From Pseudonocardia sulfidoxydans NBRC 16205 (GTDB lineage: Bacteria > Actinomycetota > Actinomycetes > Mycobacteriales > Pseudonocardiaceae): a stretch of 64,000 nucleotides of DNA. The position numbers and the translations under genes were made by a program. Positions within the stretch are counted from its first letter, which is position 1, and every line of letters begins with the position of its first letter. The notes under the pieces are model-generated. The model ran no database searches. It had not been told where the DNA came from and was given only the letters and a program-made list of their open reading frames with translations. Positions 44,665 through 54,854 of this stretch are shown piece by piece. Location: positions 1 through 64,000 of the forward strand of contig NZ_BJVJ01000024.1 of NCBI RefSeq assembly GCF_007989085.1, in the 5' to 3' direction.

Positions 44665-44670
44665 AGCATA
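44665..44670 (-). promoter_or_regulatory. -10 box upstream of the microprotein gene
   Basis: TATGCT on the minus strand, 8 nt before the GTG at 44656; a near-leaderless promoter for the microprotein and the nitrobindin-like gene. Confidence 0.45.
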
Positions 44671-44692
44671 GTCGCGTGCGCAGCCCGCTACG

Positions 44693-44733
44693 CCGAACGC
44701 CGCCCCGGACGCGAGGTCCGGAGCGGCGTTCGG
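44693..44733 (-). terminator. strong hairpin terminator after the sulfur operon
   Basis: An 11-bp stem (CCGAACGCCGC / GCGGCGTTCGG), one mismatch, then a 6-bp stem (CCGGAC / GTCCGG) with a 5-nt loop. It starts 18 nt downstream of the DUF1416 stop and separates this operon from the microprotein promoter. Confidence 0.75.
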
Positions 44734-44751
44734 GGTACTGCGTGGTGCGTG

Positions 44752-45050
44752 TCAGGCGACCGCGACCTGCGTCTGGTGCAGGCCGGGCCCGTCGGCGGTC
44801 AGGACCGCCTCGCCGTTGCCGGAGCGCGACAGCGCGCGGACGGTCCAGGTGCCGGGCGCGGCGAAGAACCGGAAGTCGCCCGACGCCGAGGACACGACCT
44901 CGGCGGTGAACTCGCCGGTGCCGTCGAGCAGCCGGACGAACGCGCCACCGACGGGCGAACCCTCGGCGACGACACGGCCGGCGAGGACGGTCTGCTTCTC
45001 CAGGTCGGTACCCGGGGGCAGCGCGACGGCCTGGTCAGGTGCGCCGCACA

Positions 45051-45051
<1 letters not shown>
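44752..45051 (-). CDS. sseC: DUF1416 protein (SseC-like)
   Basis: A 99-residue protein starting M-C-G-A-P with a beta-sandwich core (G-R-V-V-A-E-G-S-P-V-G-G-A-F-V-R-L-L-D, G-D-F-R-F-F-A-A-P-G-T-W-T-V-R). It matches SseC, the small protein that follows thiosulfate sulfurtransferase in mycobacteria and is linked to sulfur handling. Its ATG shares one base with the sseA stop (TGATG), so translation is coupled. Confidence 0.88.
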
Positions 45052-45886
<835 letters not shown>

Positions 45887-45890
<4 letters not shown>

Positions 45891-46399
45891 GCGGTCGCTC
45901 CTTCTGCGGTGTGCGGGTTGCGGGTCCGAAGCCGGGCCCGGGTGCGGGAGATCAGGGTGTACATCTCGCAGCCGAGGCAGAAGCCGAAGGCCGCGTTGAG
46001 GAATGCCGCCGCGAGCGCGAACGCGGTGGCGACGATCCCGAGGGTCGTCGCGCCCGTGAGGTAGCCGATCGCGGCGACGGTGGCGAACAGGAAGCCCACG
46101 AGCTGGGAGAACCGCACGGGTGCGGCGTCCTCCCGTTCGGTGGGTGGGCCGAGGCGACGTGCGAGCAGCGCCCGGTAGAGCAGTGAGTAGGGCGCGTAGC
46201 GCATGCCGGCGAACGCCCCGAGGGCGAACACGACAGCCTGCGCCCCGGCCGTCCAGCCGCTGCCCGTGAGCAGCACGACCACGAGCACGACCGTAGTGAG
46301 GGCCGCAGCGAAGCGGACGCCCCGCGGGTCGAGCGTGGGTTCGCCCGGGGCGGGACCGGGTTCCGCCGGGGGCGCGGCGGAACCATCCGGTGTGGACAT
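45887..46399 (-). CDS. DUF4395 membrane protein
   Basis: A 170-residue membrane protein with about four hydrophobic segments and the family motif F-G-F-C-L-G-C-E-M-Y, whose two cysteines could take part in thiol or sulfur chemistry. DUF4395 genes commonly stand next to thioredoxins and rhodaneses. ATG at 46399 with AGGAGAAG upstream; its stop overlaps the sseA start by 4 nt. The leader-peptide frame lies 89 nt upstream. Confidence 0.88.
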
Positions 46400-46488
46400 G
46401 GCTTCTCCTGGATACGAACGGATCGAGGTTCGTGCCCGGCGCGCACGCGTGCCCGTGTGTCGGACGGGTGGACGGTGGTGGGCCGGCG

Positions 46489-46563
46489 TCAGGAGGCGCG
46501 ACACAGGCAGCTGCCGACGCGGCACAGATCGACTGCGCGGCGTTTGGTCAGCGGCCAGTTCAC
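46489..46563 (-). CDS. cysteine-containing leader peptide of the DUF4395-sseA-DUF1416 operon
   Basis: A 24-codon frame, GTG to TGA: M-N-W-P-L-T-K-R-R-A-V-D-L then C-R-V-G-S-C-L-C-R-A-S. The R-R-A-V-D-L-C-R pattern with a terminal C-L-C-R is that of the small leaderless polycysteine proteins upstream of sulfur operons in actinobacteria (MSMEG_5788A type), where ribosome progress over the Cys codons controls the downstream operon in response to cysteine. TACCCT ends 7 nt before the GTG, so it is leaderless here too. Confidence 0.85.
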   Translation of the reverse strand: MNWPLTKRRAVDLCRVGSCLCRAS

Positions 46564-46570
46564 GGTGCCG

Positions 46571-46576
46571 AGGGTA
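46571..46576 (-). promoter_or_regulatory. -10 box of the leader-peptide transcript
   Basis: TACCCT on the minus strand, 7 nt upstream of the leader-peptide GTG. Confidence 0.6.
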
Positions 46577-46634
46577 GCCGAGGATCCCGCAAAGCGGGAA
46601 TCCCAGGCCCGAGGGCCGGGATCCATGGTGTGCG

Positions 46635-47096
46635 TCACGTTCCCAGGGACGGGGTGATCGCGTCGACGAGATCGGGTCGGCGCGGCACCCCGGACACCCG
46701 CAGCAGCTCGGTGCCGGACCGGTCGAACGCGACGGTCGTCGGTGTGCGCATGATGCCCAGCTCGGCGGCCACCTCGGGCCGGTCGGAGACGTCGACCTCG
46801 ATGTGCACGAGGCCGGGTGTGGTGGCGCTCAGCTCGTCGAGGAGCGCGGCCGTCCGGCGGCACGGGGCGCACACCGGGGACGACACCTGGAGCAGCAGGA
46901 CGCGGTCGTCGGCGGCGGGGTCGTGGCCGGACAGCGACCATCCTGCGGCGGCTGTCGGGGCCGCGGATGTCCGGACACGTCCGGAACGGGCCCGCATCAC
47001 GAGCCCGGCCACGGTCGCGACGACGAGCACGCCGACGACCACCCACAACCCGGTGGTGTTCACGTGCGGCCCCAACATCGGTGACGCGGCAGGCAT
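46635..47096 (-). CDS. membrane-anchored thioredoxin-like protein (ThiX-like)
   Basis: A 153-residue protein with an N-terminal membrane segment at about 17-34 and a thioredoxin fold carrying the C-A-P-C active site (V-S-S-P-V-C-A-P-C-R-R) and the cis-proline loop M-R-T-P-T-T-V. It probably reduces disulfides or persulfides at the membrane. It corresponds by position to the thiX gene of mycobacteria. Start ATG at 47096; ATG 47078 or GTG 47060 are possible alternatives. It lies upstream of the cysteine leader, so it is probably outside the attenuated operon. Confidence 0.88.
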   Translation of the reverse strand: MPAASPMLGPHVNTTGLWVVVGVLVVATVAGLVMRARSGRVRTSAAPTAAAGWSLSGHDPAADDRVLLLQVSSPVCAPCRRTAALLDELSATTPGLVHIEVDVSDRPEVAAELGIMRTPTTVAFDRSGTELLRVSGVPRRPDLVDAITPSLGT

Positions 47097-47118
47097 TCCG
47101 CCGTGGCTCGCGCCGCGC

Positions 47119-47916
47119 TCACTGCGCGAGCGGGGACGCTCCGCCGATCGTCATGTTCTCGATCGTGCCGCTGATCTCGATCGTGCCGTCGCGGGGGCGC
47201 AGCAGCCGGGGGGTCACCTCGAACGGCAGCGTGCCGGGGCTGATACGCATGGTGAAGCGCTCGTTCAGCGACGCGACGAGCGCGGCGGGCAGCGGGACAC
47301 GGTCGCCGTGGCCGTCGTCGATGCGGAAGTCGTGCGGCACGATCAGGATGTCGCGCCCGTCGAGCAGGAACGACGCGATGACCGAGACCTCCTTCTCGCC
47401 GAGGACCGGGACGTCGATGGTGCCGACGACCCGGGCCGACGAGTCGAGGTCGACCCCGAGCAGCGACGACGGCGCGCCCTCGTCGACCAGGTCGGTGAGG
47501 GTGGTGCGGTCGATGTTGTCGATGCGCATCCTGGTGACGCCGGGCATGAGCCGCTGCAGGTCGTCGGCGTCGATTCGGACGGTCCCGTCGGCCTCGGCCA
47601 CCGTGAACGTCTTCGGGCCCGAGCCGAGCAGCATCGACAGCGGGGCGCCGACGTCGCGCAGCTGGGCGCGGACCTCGACCTCGCGCAGCGGGCCGACCGA
47701 CAGGTGCGTCGCGGTGACGTCGATGCTGCGGTATTCGCCCGAGATCGCCTGGGTGAGGAACGGAAACCCGTTGATGCGGACGTCGGGGTCGTCGGTGAGG
47801 GCGAGCTGCGTGCGCATCTGCCGCGAGACCGCGGACTCGGCGAGGGCGGCCGTGCCGTAGTCGAGGGCGAGCAGCACGCCGACCAGCACGACCAGCGCGA
47901 CGAGCAGGCGTTTCAC
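47119..47916 (-). CDS. LmeA-like phospholipid-binding protein (DUF2993)
   Basis: A 265-residue exported protein with an N-terminal membrane/signal segment (K-R-L-L-V-A-L-V-V-L-V-G-V-L-L-A-L) and the DUF2993 fold (I-N-G-F-P-F-L-T-Q near 48-56). LmeA proteins of mycobacteria bind phospholipid and support lipomannan elongation. GTG at 47916 with GGAGGTCGGA upstream. The thioredoxin-like gene starts 22 nt after its stop, so they are likely co-transcribed. Confidence 0.85.
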   Translation of the reverse strand: MKRLLVALVVLVGVLLALDYGTAALAESAVSRQMRTQLALTDDPDVRINGFPFLTQAISGEYRSIDVTATHLSVGPLREVEVRAQLRDVGAPLSMLLGSGPKTFTVAEADGTVRIDADDLQRLMPGVTRMRIDNIDRTTLTDLVDEGAPSSLLGVDLDSSARVVGTIDVPVLGEKEVSVIASFLLDGRDILIVPHDFRIDDGHGDRVPLPAALVASLNERFTMRISPGTLPFEVTPRLLRPRDGTIEISGTIENMTIGGASPLAQ

Positions 47917-48030
47917 TCCGACCTCCGACACGGGCGAACCAACCCGTCGACGGTAGTGGGCGTGCCCGACACGGCCCCTGCCGACCCCGTCCGGAGGGTG
48001 GGGGAGGCCCGTGAGGTGCGCCGCGATCCT

Positions 48031-48059
48031 CGGACACCGCGCAACTGAACCGATATGGT
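48031..48059 (+). promoter_or_regulatory. candidate glnR promoter
   Basis: CGGACA (48031-48036) and TATGGT (48054-48059) with a 17-nt spacer, about 140 nt upstream of the glnR start. The rest of the 280-nt gap shows no clear structure. Confidence 0.4.
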
Positions 48060-48196
48060 CCGAGCGTTCCGCGTGGGGCCCGACCGGGTCGCGCGGAGGC
48101 GGGCACCGGGCGGACCGGCTCCTGTCGCCGCGGGTCGAGCGCCGTGCGTGACATGCCGGTCGGCCTGGTCGCGCCCCCGGCGGAGAGGAGCCGGCG

Positions 48197-48958
48197 GTGG
48201 AACTCCTGCTGCTCACTGCGGACCCTGATCCGGGGTCTGTCCTGCCCGCGTTGACGCTGTTGCCCCACGGGGTGCGCACGGCCGCCCCCGAGGTGGCCGC
48301 CCTGCTCGACGCGGGTCCCCACGACGCTGTGCTGGTCGATGCCCGCACCGATCTCGTCGCCGCGCGCAGCCTGTGCCGGTTGCTGGGCAGCACGGGGACC
48401 GATGTCCCCGTCGTCGCGATCCTCACCGAGGGCGGGTTGGTCGCCGTGTCCTCGGAGTGGGCCGTCGACGAGATCCTGCTGCCCGGCGCGGGCCCGGCGG
48501 AGGTCGACGCCCGGCTGCGGCTGCTGCGGGCCCGTCCCGGTGGCGACGCCACGACCACGGGTGGCGCCCTCGTCCTGGGCGAGCTGGTGATCGACGAGGC
48601 GACGTACTCGGCGCGGCTGCGCGGTCGCCTGCTCGAGCTCACGTACAAGGAGTTCGAGCTGTTGAAGTACCTCGCGCAGCACGCGGGCCGGGTGTTCACC
48701 CGCGCCCAGCTGTTGCAGGAGGTGTGGGGCTACGACTTCTTCGGCGGCACCCGCACCGTCGACGTGCACGTGCGGCGGTTGCGCGCGAAGCTCGGCACCG
48801 AGCACGAGCAGATGATCGGCACGGTCCGCAACGTCGGCTACAAGTTCGTGCGGCCCGCGCGCGGTGCGATGGGTGTGGCGGTGGGTGGCCTCGAGGAGCA
48901 GGCCGACGACGACGAGGAGGGCCACCGGGCCCCCGAGCCGGTGTCTCACCACGGTTGA
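48197..48958 (+). CDS. glnR: GlnR-type OmpR-family response regulator
   Basis: A 253-residue regulator: a receiver-like N-terminal domain with few typical acidic residues (start L-L-L-L-T-A-D-P-D) and a C-terminal winged helix with [34 protein letters not shown] and N-V-G-Y-K-F. This matches GlnR, the orphan nitrogen regulator of actinobacteria, encoded beside mshD. The loss of the usual acidic pocket suits phosphorylation-independent dimerisation. Acidic tail at the C-terminus. GTG start with GAGAGGAG upstream. Confidence 0.9.
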   Translation: MELLLLTADPDPGSVLPALTLLPHGVRTAAPEVAALLDAGPHDAVLVDARTDLVAARSLCRLLGSTGTDVPVVAILTEGGLVAVSSEWAVDEILLPGAGPAEVDARLRLLRARPGGDATTTGGALVLGELVIDEATYSARLRGRLLELTYKEFELLKYLAQHAGRVFTRAQLLQEVWGYDFFGGTRTVDVHVRRLRAKLGTEHEQMIGTVRNVGYKFVRPARGAMGVAVGGLEEQADDDEEGHRAPEPVSHHG

Positions 48959-48975
48959 CCGTCGTGACGCCCGCG

Positions 48976-48981
48976 TAGGGT
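48976..48981 (+). promoter_or_regulatory. -10 box of a leaderless mshD promoter
   Basis: TAGGGT ends 7 nt before the mshD ATG (48989). Confidence 0.55.
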
Positions 48982-48988
48982 TCGGGGC

Positions 48989-49888
48989 ATGACCGGAGCT
49001 GCGTCACCGTCCACGTCGGACCGCATCGGCGACGAGGACGCCGTGGCGGTCCGGGCCCTCGCCGACGCGGCCGCGGAGGGCGACGGGATCGCCCCGCTGT
49101 CGGAGCAGATCCTGATCAACCTGCGGCACGGCGGCACCGGGATCGTGCACGTCGTGGCCCGGGCCGAGGGGGCGGTCGCCGGCTACGCGCAGCTCGACAC
49201 GTCGGGCGCGGACGCGGCGTCGGCGGAGCTCGTCGTCGACCCGCGGTTTCGCAGGCAGGGGATCGGCCGGGCGCTGGTCGACCAGGTCGTCGCCCGGGCG
49301 GGCGGCCCGGTCGAGGTGTGGGCGCACGGCGAGCACCCGGGCGCGGCCCGGCTGGCCGCCACGCACGACATGACGAAGGTCCGGGAGCTGTGGCAGATGC
49401 GCCGCGAGCTGAGCGAGCCGCTGCCCGCCGCGGAGTTCCCCGACGGGGTGCTGCTGCGCGCGTACGAGCCCGGCCGCGACGAGGCGGAGTTCCTGCGCGT
49501 CAACAATGCGGCGTTCGACTGGCATCCCGAGCAGGGCGGCTGGACGCACGAGCAGGTCGCCCAGCGGGAGGCGGAGCCGTGGTTCGACCCGGCCGGGTTC
49601 CTGCTCGCCGTCGAGGGGGACCGGCTGCTGGGCTATCACTGGACGAAGGTCCACCCGGCCGGCCCGGAGGGCCCCGCGATCGGGGAGGTCTACGTCCTGG
49701 GGGTGGACCCGGCGGCGCAGGGCAGGCGCCTCGGCGGGGCGCTGACGATCGCCGGGCTCGAGCACCTGCGGGCGCAGGGTCTCGACGACGTGATGCTCTA
49801 CGTGGAGTCCGACAACGACGCCGCCGTGGCCGTCTACCGCCGCCTCGGTTTCACCCCGTGGCGCATCCACTCGATGTATCGGGCCTGA
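48989..49888 (+). CDS. mshD: mycothiol synthase
   Basis: A 299-residue protein of two tandem GNAT acetyltransferase domains that adds acetyl to Cys-GlcN-Ins to finish mycothiol, the actinobacterial low-molecular-weight thiol. Seen: the first acetyl-CoA loop R-R-Q-G-I-G-R-A-L, D-W-H-P-E-Q-G-G-W in the second domain, the loop Q-G-R-R-L-G-G-A-L, and Y-V-E-S-D-N-D-A-A-V-A-V-Y near the end. The start follows a leaderless -10. Confidence 0.95.
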   Translation: MTGAASPSTSDRIGDEDAVAVRALADAAAEGDGIAPLSEQILINLRHGGTGIVHVVARAEGAVAGYAQLDTSGADAASAELVVDPRFRRQGIGRALVDQVVARAGGPVEVWAHGEHPGAARLAATHDMTKVRELWQMRRELSEPLPAAEFPDGVLLRAYEPGRDEAEFLRVNNAAFDWHPEQGGWTHEQVAQREAEPWFDPAGFLLAVEGDRLLGYHWTKVHPAGPEGPAIGEVYVLGVDPAAQGRRLGGALTIAGLEHLRAQGLDDVMLYVESDNDAAVAVYRRLGFTPWRIHSMYRA

Positions 49889-49991
49889 TCGTCGTTCACC
49901 GTGACGCAACCCCGATCCGGGGGTGTCGACGCAGGTCGACGCGTCGTCATGACCACGATCGGGTAGTGATCCCGGGCACGCCCCGTGAGGT

Positions 49992-50013
49992 GTTCATTCC
50001 TCGTTCATCTGAT
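49992..50013 (+). promoter_or_regulatory. PHO box of pstS
   Basis: Two 11-bp direct repeats, GTTCATTCCTC and GTTCATCTGAT, fitting the actinobacterial PhoP-binding pattern. A -10-like TAGCGT lies at 50041-50046. This indicates induction of pstSCAB under phosphate starvation. A single GTTCACC at 49894 may be an extra half-site. Confidence 0.75.
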
Positions 50014-50102
50014 CAGGGTCGGCCGGCCACCCGGCCTGCCTAGCGTCCTCCGCGAACGGCCGCCCCGAGCCGTACGAATGTGATCCAAGCGGAGGAAATT
50101 CA

Positions 50103-51218
50103 GTGAAGCTCCAGCGCCACGGGCTCGTGGTCGCACTGGCGGCGGCGGGCGCGATCCTGCTGGCCGCATGTGGCAGCGACCCCAACGCCGGCGGCTCGGG
50201 TGCCGGCGCGACGTCGTCGGCGAACTCGCCGGCCGTCGACTGCAACGGCAAGGCCGGTCTGACGGCCGAGGGCTCGTCGGCCCAGAAGAACGCGATGGAC
50301 GTGTTCGCGCAGGCCTACCAGGCCAAGTGCGCGAACAGCAAGATCGCCTACAACCCGACGGGCTCCGGCGCGGGTGTCAAGCAGTTCACCGCCGGCCTCG
50401 TCGACTTCGGCGGCTCCGACTCGGCCCTCGGTTCGGCCGAGAGCGGCCCGGCCGCGACCCGCTGCCAGAACAACCCGGCGTGGAACCTGCCGCTGGTGTT
50501 CGGCCCCGTCGCGATCGCCTACAAGGTCGCCGGCGCCGACTCGCTCACCCTCGACGGCGAGACCGCCGCCAAGATCTTCAACGGCCGGATCACGACCTGG
50601 AACGACCCGGCAATCGCTGCGCTGAACAGCGGCGTCACCCTGCCGGCCGCGCCCATCAACGTCGTCTTCCGTTCCGACGACTCGGGCACCACCGACAACT
50701 TCCAGAAGTACCTGAAGGCCTCCTCGAAGGGCGCCTGGACCCAGGACGCCGGCAAGAAGTTCACCGGTGGCGTCGGCTCCGGCGCGCAGGGCTCCGCGGG
50801 TGTCGCGCAGGCCATCGCCGCGACCGAGGGCTCCATCGGCTACGTCGAGCTGTCGTTCGCGCAGGACAACGAGCTGGGCATAGCCAAGATCGACAGTGGC
50901 GCGGGCGCGGTCGAGCTGACCGACGCCAACGTCGGCAAGGCGATCGCCGGCGTCACGGTCACCGGCCAGGGCAACGACCTGGTCCTCGACCTGACCAAGA
51001 CCTACGCCGAGCCCCCGGCCGGTTCGTACCCGCTGTTCCTGGCGACCTACGAGATCGTCTGCTCGAAGGGTTACGACGCCGCCACCGCGACCGCCGTCAA
51101 GTCCTTCCTGACGGTTGCCGCCACCGATGGCCAGGCCAACCTCTCCGCCGCCGGCTACGCGCCGCTGCCGGCCGAGTTCCAGCAGAAGCTGCTGACCGCA
51201 ATCCAGGCCATCGCCTGA
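50103..51218 (+). CDS. pstS: phosphate ABC transporter substrate-binding lipoprotein
   Basis: A 371-residue phosphate-binding protein with a lipoprotein signal (hydrophobic run ending L-L-A-A-C-G), T-A-E-G-S-S-A-Q near the mature start, and phosphate-loop pieces G-S-G-A-G, D-F-G-G-S-D and [11 protein letters not shown]. It captures phosphate outside the membrane for PstCAB. GTG start behind a GGAGGAA ribosome-binding site and a PHO box. A short TGCC-TTCG-GGCA hairpin (51223-51234) after the stop may set lower expression of pstCAB. Confidence 0.97.
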   Translation: MKLQRHGLVVALAAAGAILLAACGSDPNAGGSGAGATSSANSPAVDCNGKAGLTAEGSSAQKNAMDVFAQAYQAKCANSKIAYNPTGSGAGVKQFTAGLVDFGGSDSALGSAESGPAATRCQNNPAWNLPLVFGPVAIAYKVAGADSLTLDGETAAKIFNGRITTWNDPAIAALNSGVTLPAAPINVVFRSDDSGTTDNFQKYLKASSKGAWTQDAGKKFTGGVGSGAQGSAGVAQAIAATEGSIGYVELSFAQDNELGIAKIDSGAGAVELTDANVGKAIAGVTVTGQGNDLVLDLTKTYAEPPAGSYPLFLATYEIVCSKGYDAATATAVKSFLTVAATDGQANLSAAGYAPLPAEFQQKLLTAIQAIA

Positions 51219-51333
51219 CATCTGCCTTCGGGCACGATCACGGAGACCGAGACGCCATGAGCGAGCGCGAGCGAGCGATCGATCTGTACAGCGCGTGCGC
51301 GCAGCGCCGCCCGAGCTCCGGCGAGGGCGTGCG

Positions 51334-52401
51334 TTGAGCGACCAATCCGTGACGGACGGCCCCGCCGGCACCGGTGAACCCGGTGACCGGTGGGGCGGTT
51401 CCGTCTCCGCTCCGGTTCCGGAGGCCGGTATCCCCACCGAACCGCGGCCCCCCGACGAGGGCACGTCCGGCGCGACCTTCGTCCAGCGCGGCGACCGGAT
51501 CTTCCGGTTCCTCGCCACGGGCTCGGGTGCCTTCGTCGTCGCACTCATCGGCGCCATCGGCCTGTTCCTGCTGATCCAGGCCGTCCCGCCGCTGCTGCAG
51601 AACAACGCCGACTTCCTGACCAGCAGGCAGTTCGAGGCCGGCGACCCGAACAATCTGCACTTCGGCATCCTCGACCTGCTGCTCGTCACCGTCGAGGTGT
51701 CGCTGTTCGCGCTGGTGCTGGCCATGCCGATCGGGCTGGGCATCGCCCTGTTCCTCACCCAGTACGCGCCGGCCCGGGTCGCGCGGCCCTTCGGCTACCT
51801 GGTCGACCTGCTCGCCGCCGTGCCGTCGATCATCTTCGGCCTCTGGGGCCTGTTCGTCCTGGCGCCGGTGATCCAGCCGTTCGCCCTGTGGCTGCAGGAC
51901 AACCTGGGCTGGTTCTTCCTGTTCTCCCCGGGCAACGTGCAGATCGCCGGTGCGACGGTCTTCACCGCCGGCATCGTGCTCGCGGTCATGATCCTCCCGA
52001 TCATCACCGCCATCAGCCGCGAGGTGTTCGCGCGCACGCCGCGCGCCCACATCGAGGCGGCGCTCGCCCTCGGCGCGACCAAGTGGGAGGTCGTCCGGAT
52101 GACGGTGTGGCCCTTCGGCCGCGCCGGCTACGTCAGCGCCTCGATGCTCGGCCTCGGCCGCGCGCTCGGCGAGACGATCGCGCTGATGATCATCCTTGCG
52201 GCGACGCCCGCGATCTTCACGGGCAGCCTCTTCGACGGCGGCGCCACGTTCGCCTCGAAGATCGCCCTGTCGTTCGCCGAGCTCAACAACAACCTGTCGG
52301 CGGGCGCGTTCATCGCGGCCGGTCTCGTCCTGTTCGTGCTGACGTTCCTCGTCAACGCGGCCGCCCGCTGGGTCATCGCGCGCTCGGGAGCCAAGGCATG
52401 A
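51334..52401 (+). CDS. pstC: phosphate ABC transporter permease PstC
   Basis: A 355-residue permease with about six membrane segments and the coupling loop [13 protein letters not shown] (the EAA-like motif that contacts PstB). [11 protein letters not shown] is the family signature. A disordered 45-residue N-terminus precedes the first helix. Start is taken as the TTG at 51334, with GAGGG about 7 nt upstream; a GTG at 51295 is also in frame. pstA overlaps its stop by 4 nt. Confidence 0.95.
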   Translation: MSDQSVTDGPAGTGEPGDRWGGSVSAPVPEAGIPTEPRPPDEGTSGATFVQRGDRIFRFLATGSGAFVVALIGAIGLFLLIQAVPPLLQNNADFLTSRQFEAGDPNNLHFGILDLLLVTVEVSLFALVLAMPIGLGIALFLTQYAPARVARPFGYLVDLLAAVPSIIFGLWGLFVLAPVIQPFALWLQDNLGWFFLFSPGNVQIAGATVFTAGIVLAVMILPIITAISREVFARTPRAHIEAALALGATKWEVVRMTVWPFGRAGYVSASMLGLGRALGETIALMIILAATPAIFTGSLFDGGATFASKIALSFAELNNNLSAGAFIAAGLVLFVLTFLVNAAARWVIARSGAKA

Positions 52402-53309
52402 GCACCACCATCGACCTGGACAAGGCGGCGACCGCGCCGACCTTCACCGGCATCAGCGCGGGCCGCAAGGCGCGCAACAGCCTCGCGACCGTCCTGATGA
52501 CACTCGCGTTCCTCGTCGCGCTCGTGCCGCTGGTGTGGGTCATCTGGACCGTCGTCAGCCAGGGCATCGCCGCGATCGTCAGCTCCACCTGGTGGTCGCA
52601 GTCGCTCAACGGCCTGCTCGCCCGGCAGGAGGGCGGCGGCGCCTACCACGCGATCGTCGGCACCCTGCTCCAAGGCCTCGTCTGCGCGATCATCGCGACG
52701 CCGATCGGCATCATGGTCGCGATCTACCTCGTCGAGTACGGCGCGGGCACCCGGCTCGCCCGGGCCACGACGTTCATGGTCGACATCCTCACCGGTGTCC
52801 CCTCGATCGTCGCCGCGCTGTTCGTCTACGCGGTCTGGATCTCGATCTTCGGCCTGCCCCGCAGCGCCTTCGCGGTGTCGCTCGCACTCGTGCTGCTGAT
52901 GCTGCCCGTCGTCGTCCGGTCGACGGAGGAGATGCTGCGCATCGTCCCCGACGACCTGCGCGAGGCGTCGTACGCGCTCGGCGTGCCCAAGTGGAAGACG
53001 ATCGTGAAGGTCGTCATCCCCACGGCGCTGTCGGGGATGCTCACCGGCATCGTGCTCGCGCTCGCCCGCGTCATGGGCGAGACCGCGCCCGTGCTGATCC
53101 TCGTGGCCTACGCCCCGTACATCAACTTCGACATCTTCGGCGGCAACATGGCGTCGCTGCCCCTGATGATGACGGTCGAGCGGAGCAACCCCACCGACGC
53201 CGGCGCCGACCGGCTCTGGGGCGCGGCCATCACCCTGATCCTGATCATCACGATCTTCCAGCTCCTGGCGGCCTTCCTGTCCAAGGTCACCGCCCCCAAG
53301 ACCAAGTGA
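52398..53309 (+). CDS. pstA: phosphate ABC transporter permease PstA
   Basis: A 303-residue permease, partner of PstC. Six membrane segments, the [11 protein letters not shown] segment and the coupling loop [11 protein letters not shown]; also the signature [15 protein letters not shown] overlaps the pstC stop (ATGA), and pstB follows after 13 nt. Confidence 0.96.
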   Translation: MSTTIDLDKAATAPTFTGISAGRKARNSLATVLMTLAFLVALVPLVWVIWTVVSQGIAAIVSSTWWSQSLNGLLARQEGGGAYHAIVGTLLQGLVCAIIATPIGIMVAIYLVEYGAGTRLARATTFMVDILTGVPSIVAALFVYAVWISIFGLPRSAFAVSLALVLLMLPVVVRSTEEMLRIVPDDLREASYALGVPKWKTIVKVVIPTALSGMLTGIVLALARVMGETAPVLILVAYAPYINFDIFGGNMASLPLMMTVERSNPTDAGADRLWGAAITLILIITIFQLLAAFLSKVTAPKTK

Positions 53310-53322
53310 GAGAGGGCCTCCG

Positions 53323-54099
53323 GTGGCCAAGCGCCTGGACCTGAAGGACGTCGACATCTACTACGGCAAGTTCCACGCCGTCGACAGCGTCAGCCTCGCG
53401 GTCCCCCCGCGCAGCGTGACGGCCTTCATCGGCCCGTCCGGCTGCGGCAAGTCGACCGTGCTGCGCACCCTGAACCGCATGCACGAGGTCATCCCCGGCG
53501 CGCGCGTCGACGGGGAGATCCTGCTCGACGGAGAGAACATCTACGGCCCGTCGGTCGACCCGGTGAGCGTGCGCCGCACGATCGGCATGGTGTTCCAGCG
53601 GCCCAACCCGTTCCCGACGATGTCGATCCGCGACAACGTGGTGGCCGGACTGAAGCTGCAGGGCCGCAAGGGTAAGAAGGAGCTCGACGAGGTCGCCGAG
53701 CGCGCCCTGCGCGGCGCGAACCTGTGGAACGAGGTCAAGGACCGGCTCGCCAAGCCGGGCGGCGGCCTCTCCGGCGGTCAGCAGCAGCGTCTCTGCATCG
53801 CCCGCGCGATCGCGGTGCAGCCCGACGTCCTGCTCATGGACGAGCCGTGCTCGGCGCTCGACCCGATCTCGACCCTCGCCATCGAGGACCTGATCTCCGA
53901 GCTGAAGGCCGACTACACGATCGTCATCGTCACGCACAACATGCAGCAGGCCGCCCGCGTCAGCGACCAGACGGCCTTCTTCAACCTGCGCGCGACGGGG
54001 GAGCCCGGCCGCCTCGTCGAGATCGACGACACGCCGAAGATGTTCTCCAACCCCACCGAGCAGGCCACCGAGGACTACATCTCCGGCCGCTTCGGCTGA
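53323..54099 (+). CDS. pstB: phosphate ABC transporter ATP-binding protein
   Basis: A 258-residue ABC ATPase that powers phosphate import: Walker [11 protein letters not shown]-loop F-Q-R-P-N-P-F-P, signature L-S-G-G-Q-Q-Q-R-L, Walker B V-L-L-M-D-E-P and the switch His in V-T-H-N-M-Q-Q. GTG start with a GAGAGGG site. Convergent with phoU across 29 nt. Confidence 0.97.
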   Translation: MAKRLDLKDVDIYYGKFHAVDSVSLAVPPRSVTAFIGPSGCGKSTVLRTLNRMHEVIPGARVDGEILLDGENIYGPSVDPVSVRRTIGMVFQRPNPFPTMSIRDNVVAGLKLQGRKGKKELDEVAERALRGANLWNEVKDRLAKPGGGLSGGQQQRLCIARAIAVQPDVLLMDEPCSALDPISTLAIEDLISELKADYTIVIVTHNMQQAARVSDQTAFFNLRATGEPGRLVEIDDTPKMFSNPTEQATEDYISGRFG

Positions 54100-54128
54100 G
54101 CCGTCCGGGGACCGCGACAGGCGGCGGG

Positions 54129-54785
54129 TCAGATCGGGAGGGGGTCGGGCCCGCCGCCGACCACGGCGTAGATGGTGCGCTTCGCCACCGCCACGGCGTG
54201 GTCGGCGTAACGCTCGTAGAACCGGGCCAGCAACGTCAGGTCCACGGCCGCCGTCACCTCGTGCGGCCAGCTCTGGTCCATCAGGACCGCGAACACCTCC
54301 CGGTGCAGGTGGTCCATCTCGTCGTCGTCACCGTCGAGCTCCGCGGCGAGCAGCACGTTGCCCGTCCGCAGCACCTCGGACGCCTTGAGCGCCATCGTGA
54401 TCGCCGTGTCCGCCATCCGTTCGAGCAACGGGTGCACCTCGCCGGGCACGGGTGACGCCGGGTGCCGGCGGCGGACCGCCTTCGCCACGTGCCGGGCCAG
54501 GTCGCCCATCCGCTCGATGTCGTCGGCCACGTGGATGACCGCCAGCGCCCGCCGCAGGTCCGTCGCCACGGGCTGCTGCAACGCCAGGATCGTGACGGCC
54601 TGCTCCTCGATCTCGTCGCGACGCGCGTCGATCGCCGCGTCGCCGGAGATCACGCGTTCGGCGAGCCGCACCCTGCCCTCGAGACATGCGGTGGTCGCGT
54701 CGCGCATCGCCTGGGCGACGTCGTGGGCCATGACGGCCAGCCGGTCCGTCAGATCGGTCAGCTGTACCTGCAGCGCATCACGCAC
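54129..54785 (-). CDS. phoU: phosphate regulator PhoU, copy 1
   Basis: A 218-residue protein of two PhoU three-helix bundles with the metal-binding motifs D-D-I-E-R-M-G-D in the first and [11 protein letters not shown] in the second. PhoU damps phosphate uptake and links PstB to the PhoR kinase. It is 218 residues long like the second copy (55146), with closely similar sequence, so the two look like a duplication with a dodecin gene between them. Confidence 0.94.
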   Translation of the reverse strand: MRDALQVQLTDLTDRLAVMAHDVAQAMRDATTACLEGRVRLAERVISGDAAIDARRDEIEEQAVTILALQQPVATDLRRALAVIHVADDIERMGDLARHVAKAVRRRHPASPVPGEVHPLLERMADTAITMALKASEVLRTGNVLLAAELDGDDDEMDHLHREVFAVLMDQSWPHEVTAAVDLTLLARFYERYADHAVAVAKRTIYAVVGGGPDPLPI

Positions 54786-54854
54786 CGCGTCAATCTAGGA
54801 AACGGACATCGCCGGACGCGGTGTTCGGGGTGAACGCGGGATGAACTGCGGGAG

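Noticed and set aside
51257-51337. 26-codon frame between pstS and pstC whose TGA overlaps the pstC TTG
   Set aside because: The position is suggestive of coupling, but the peptide is highly charged low-complexity at its start, no good ribosome-binding site was seen, and nothing supports it beyond the overlap.
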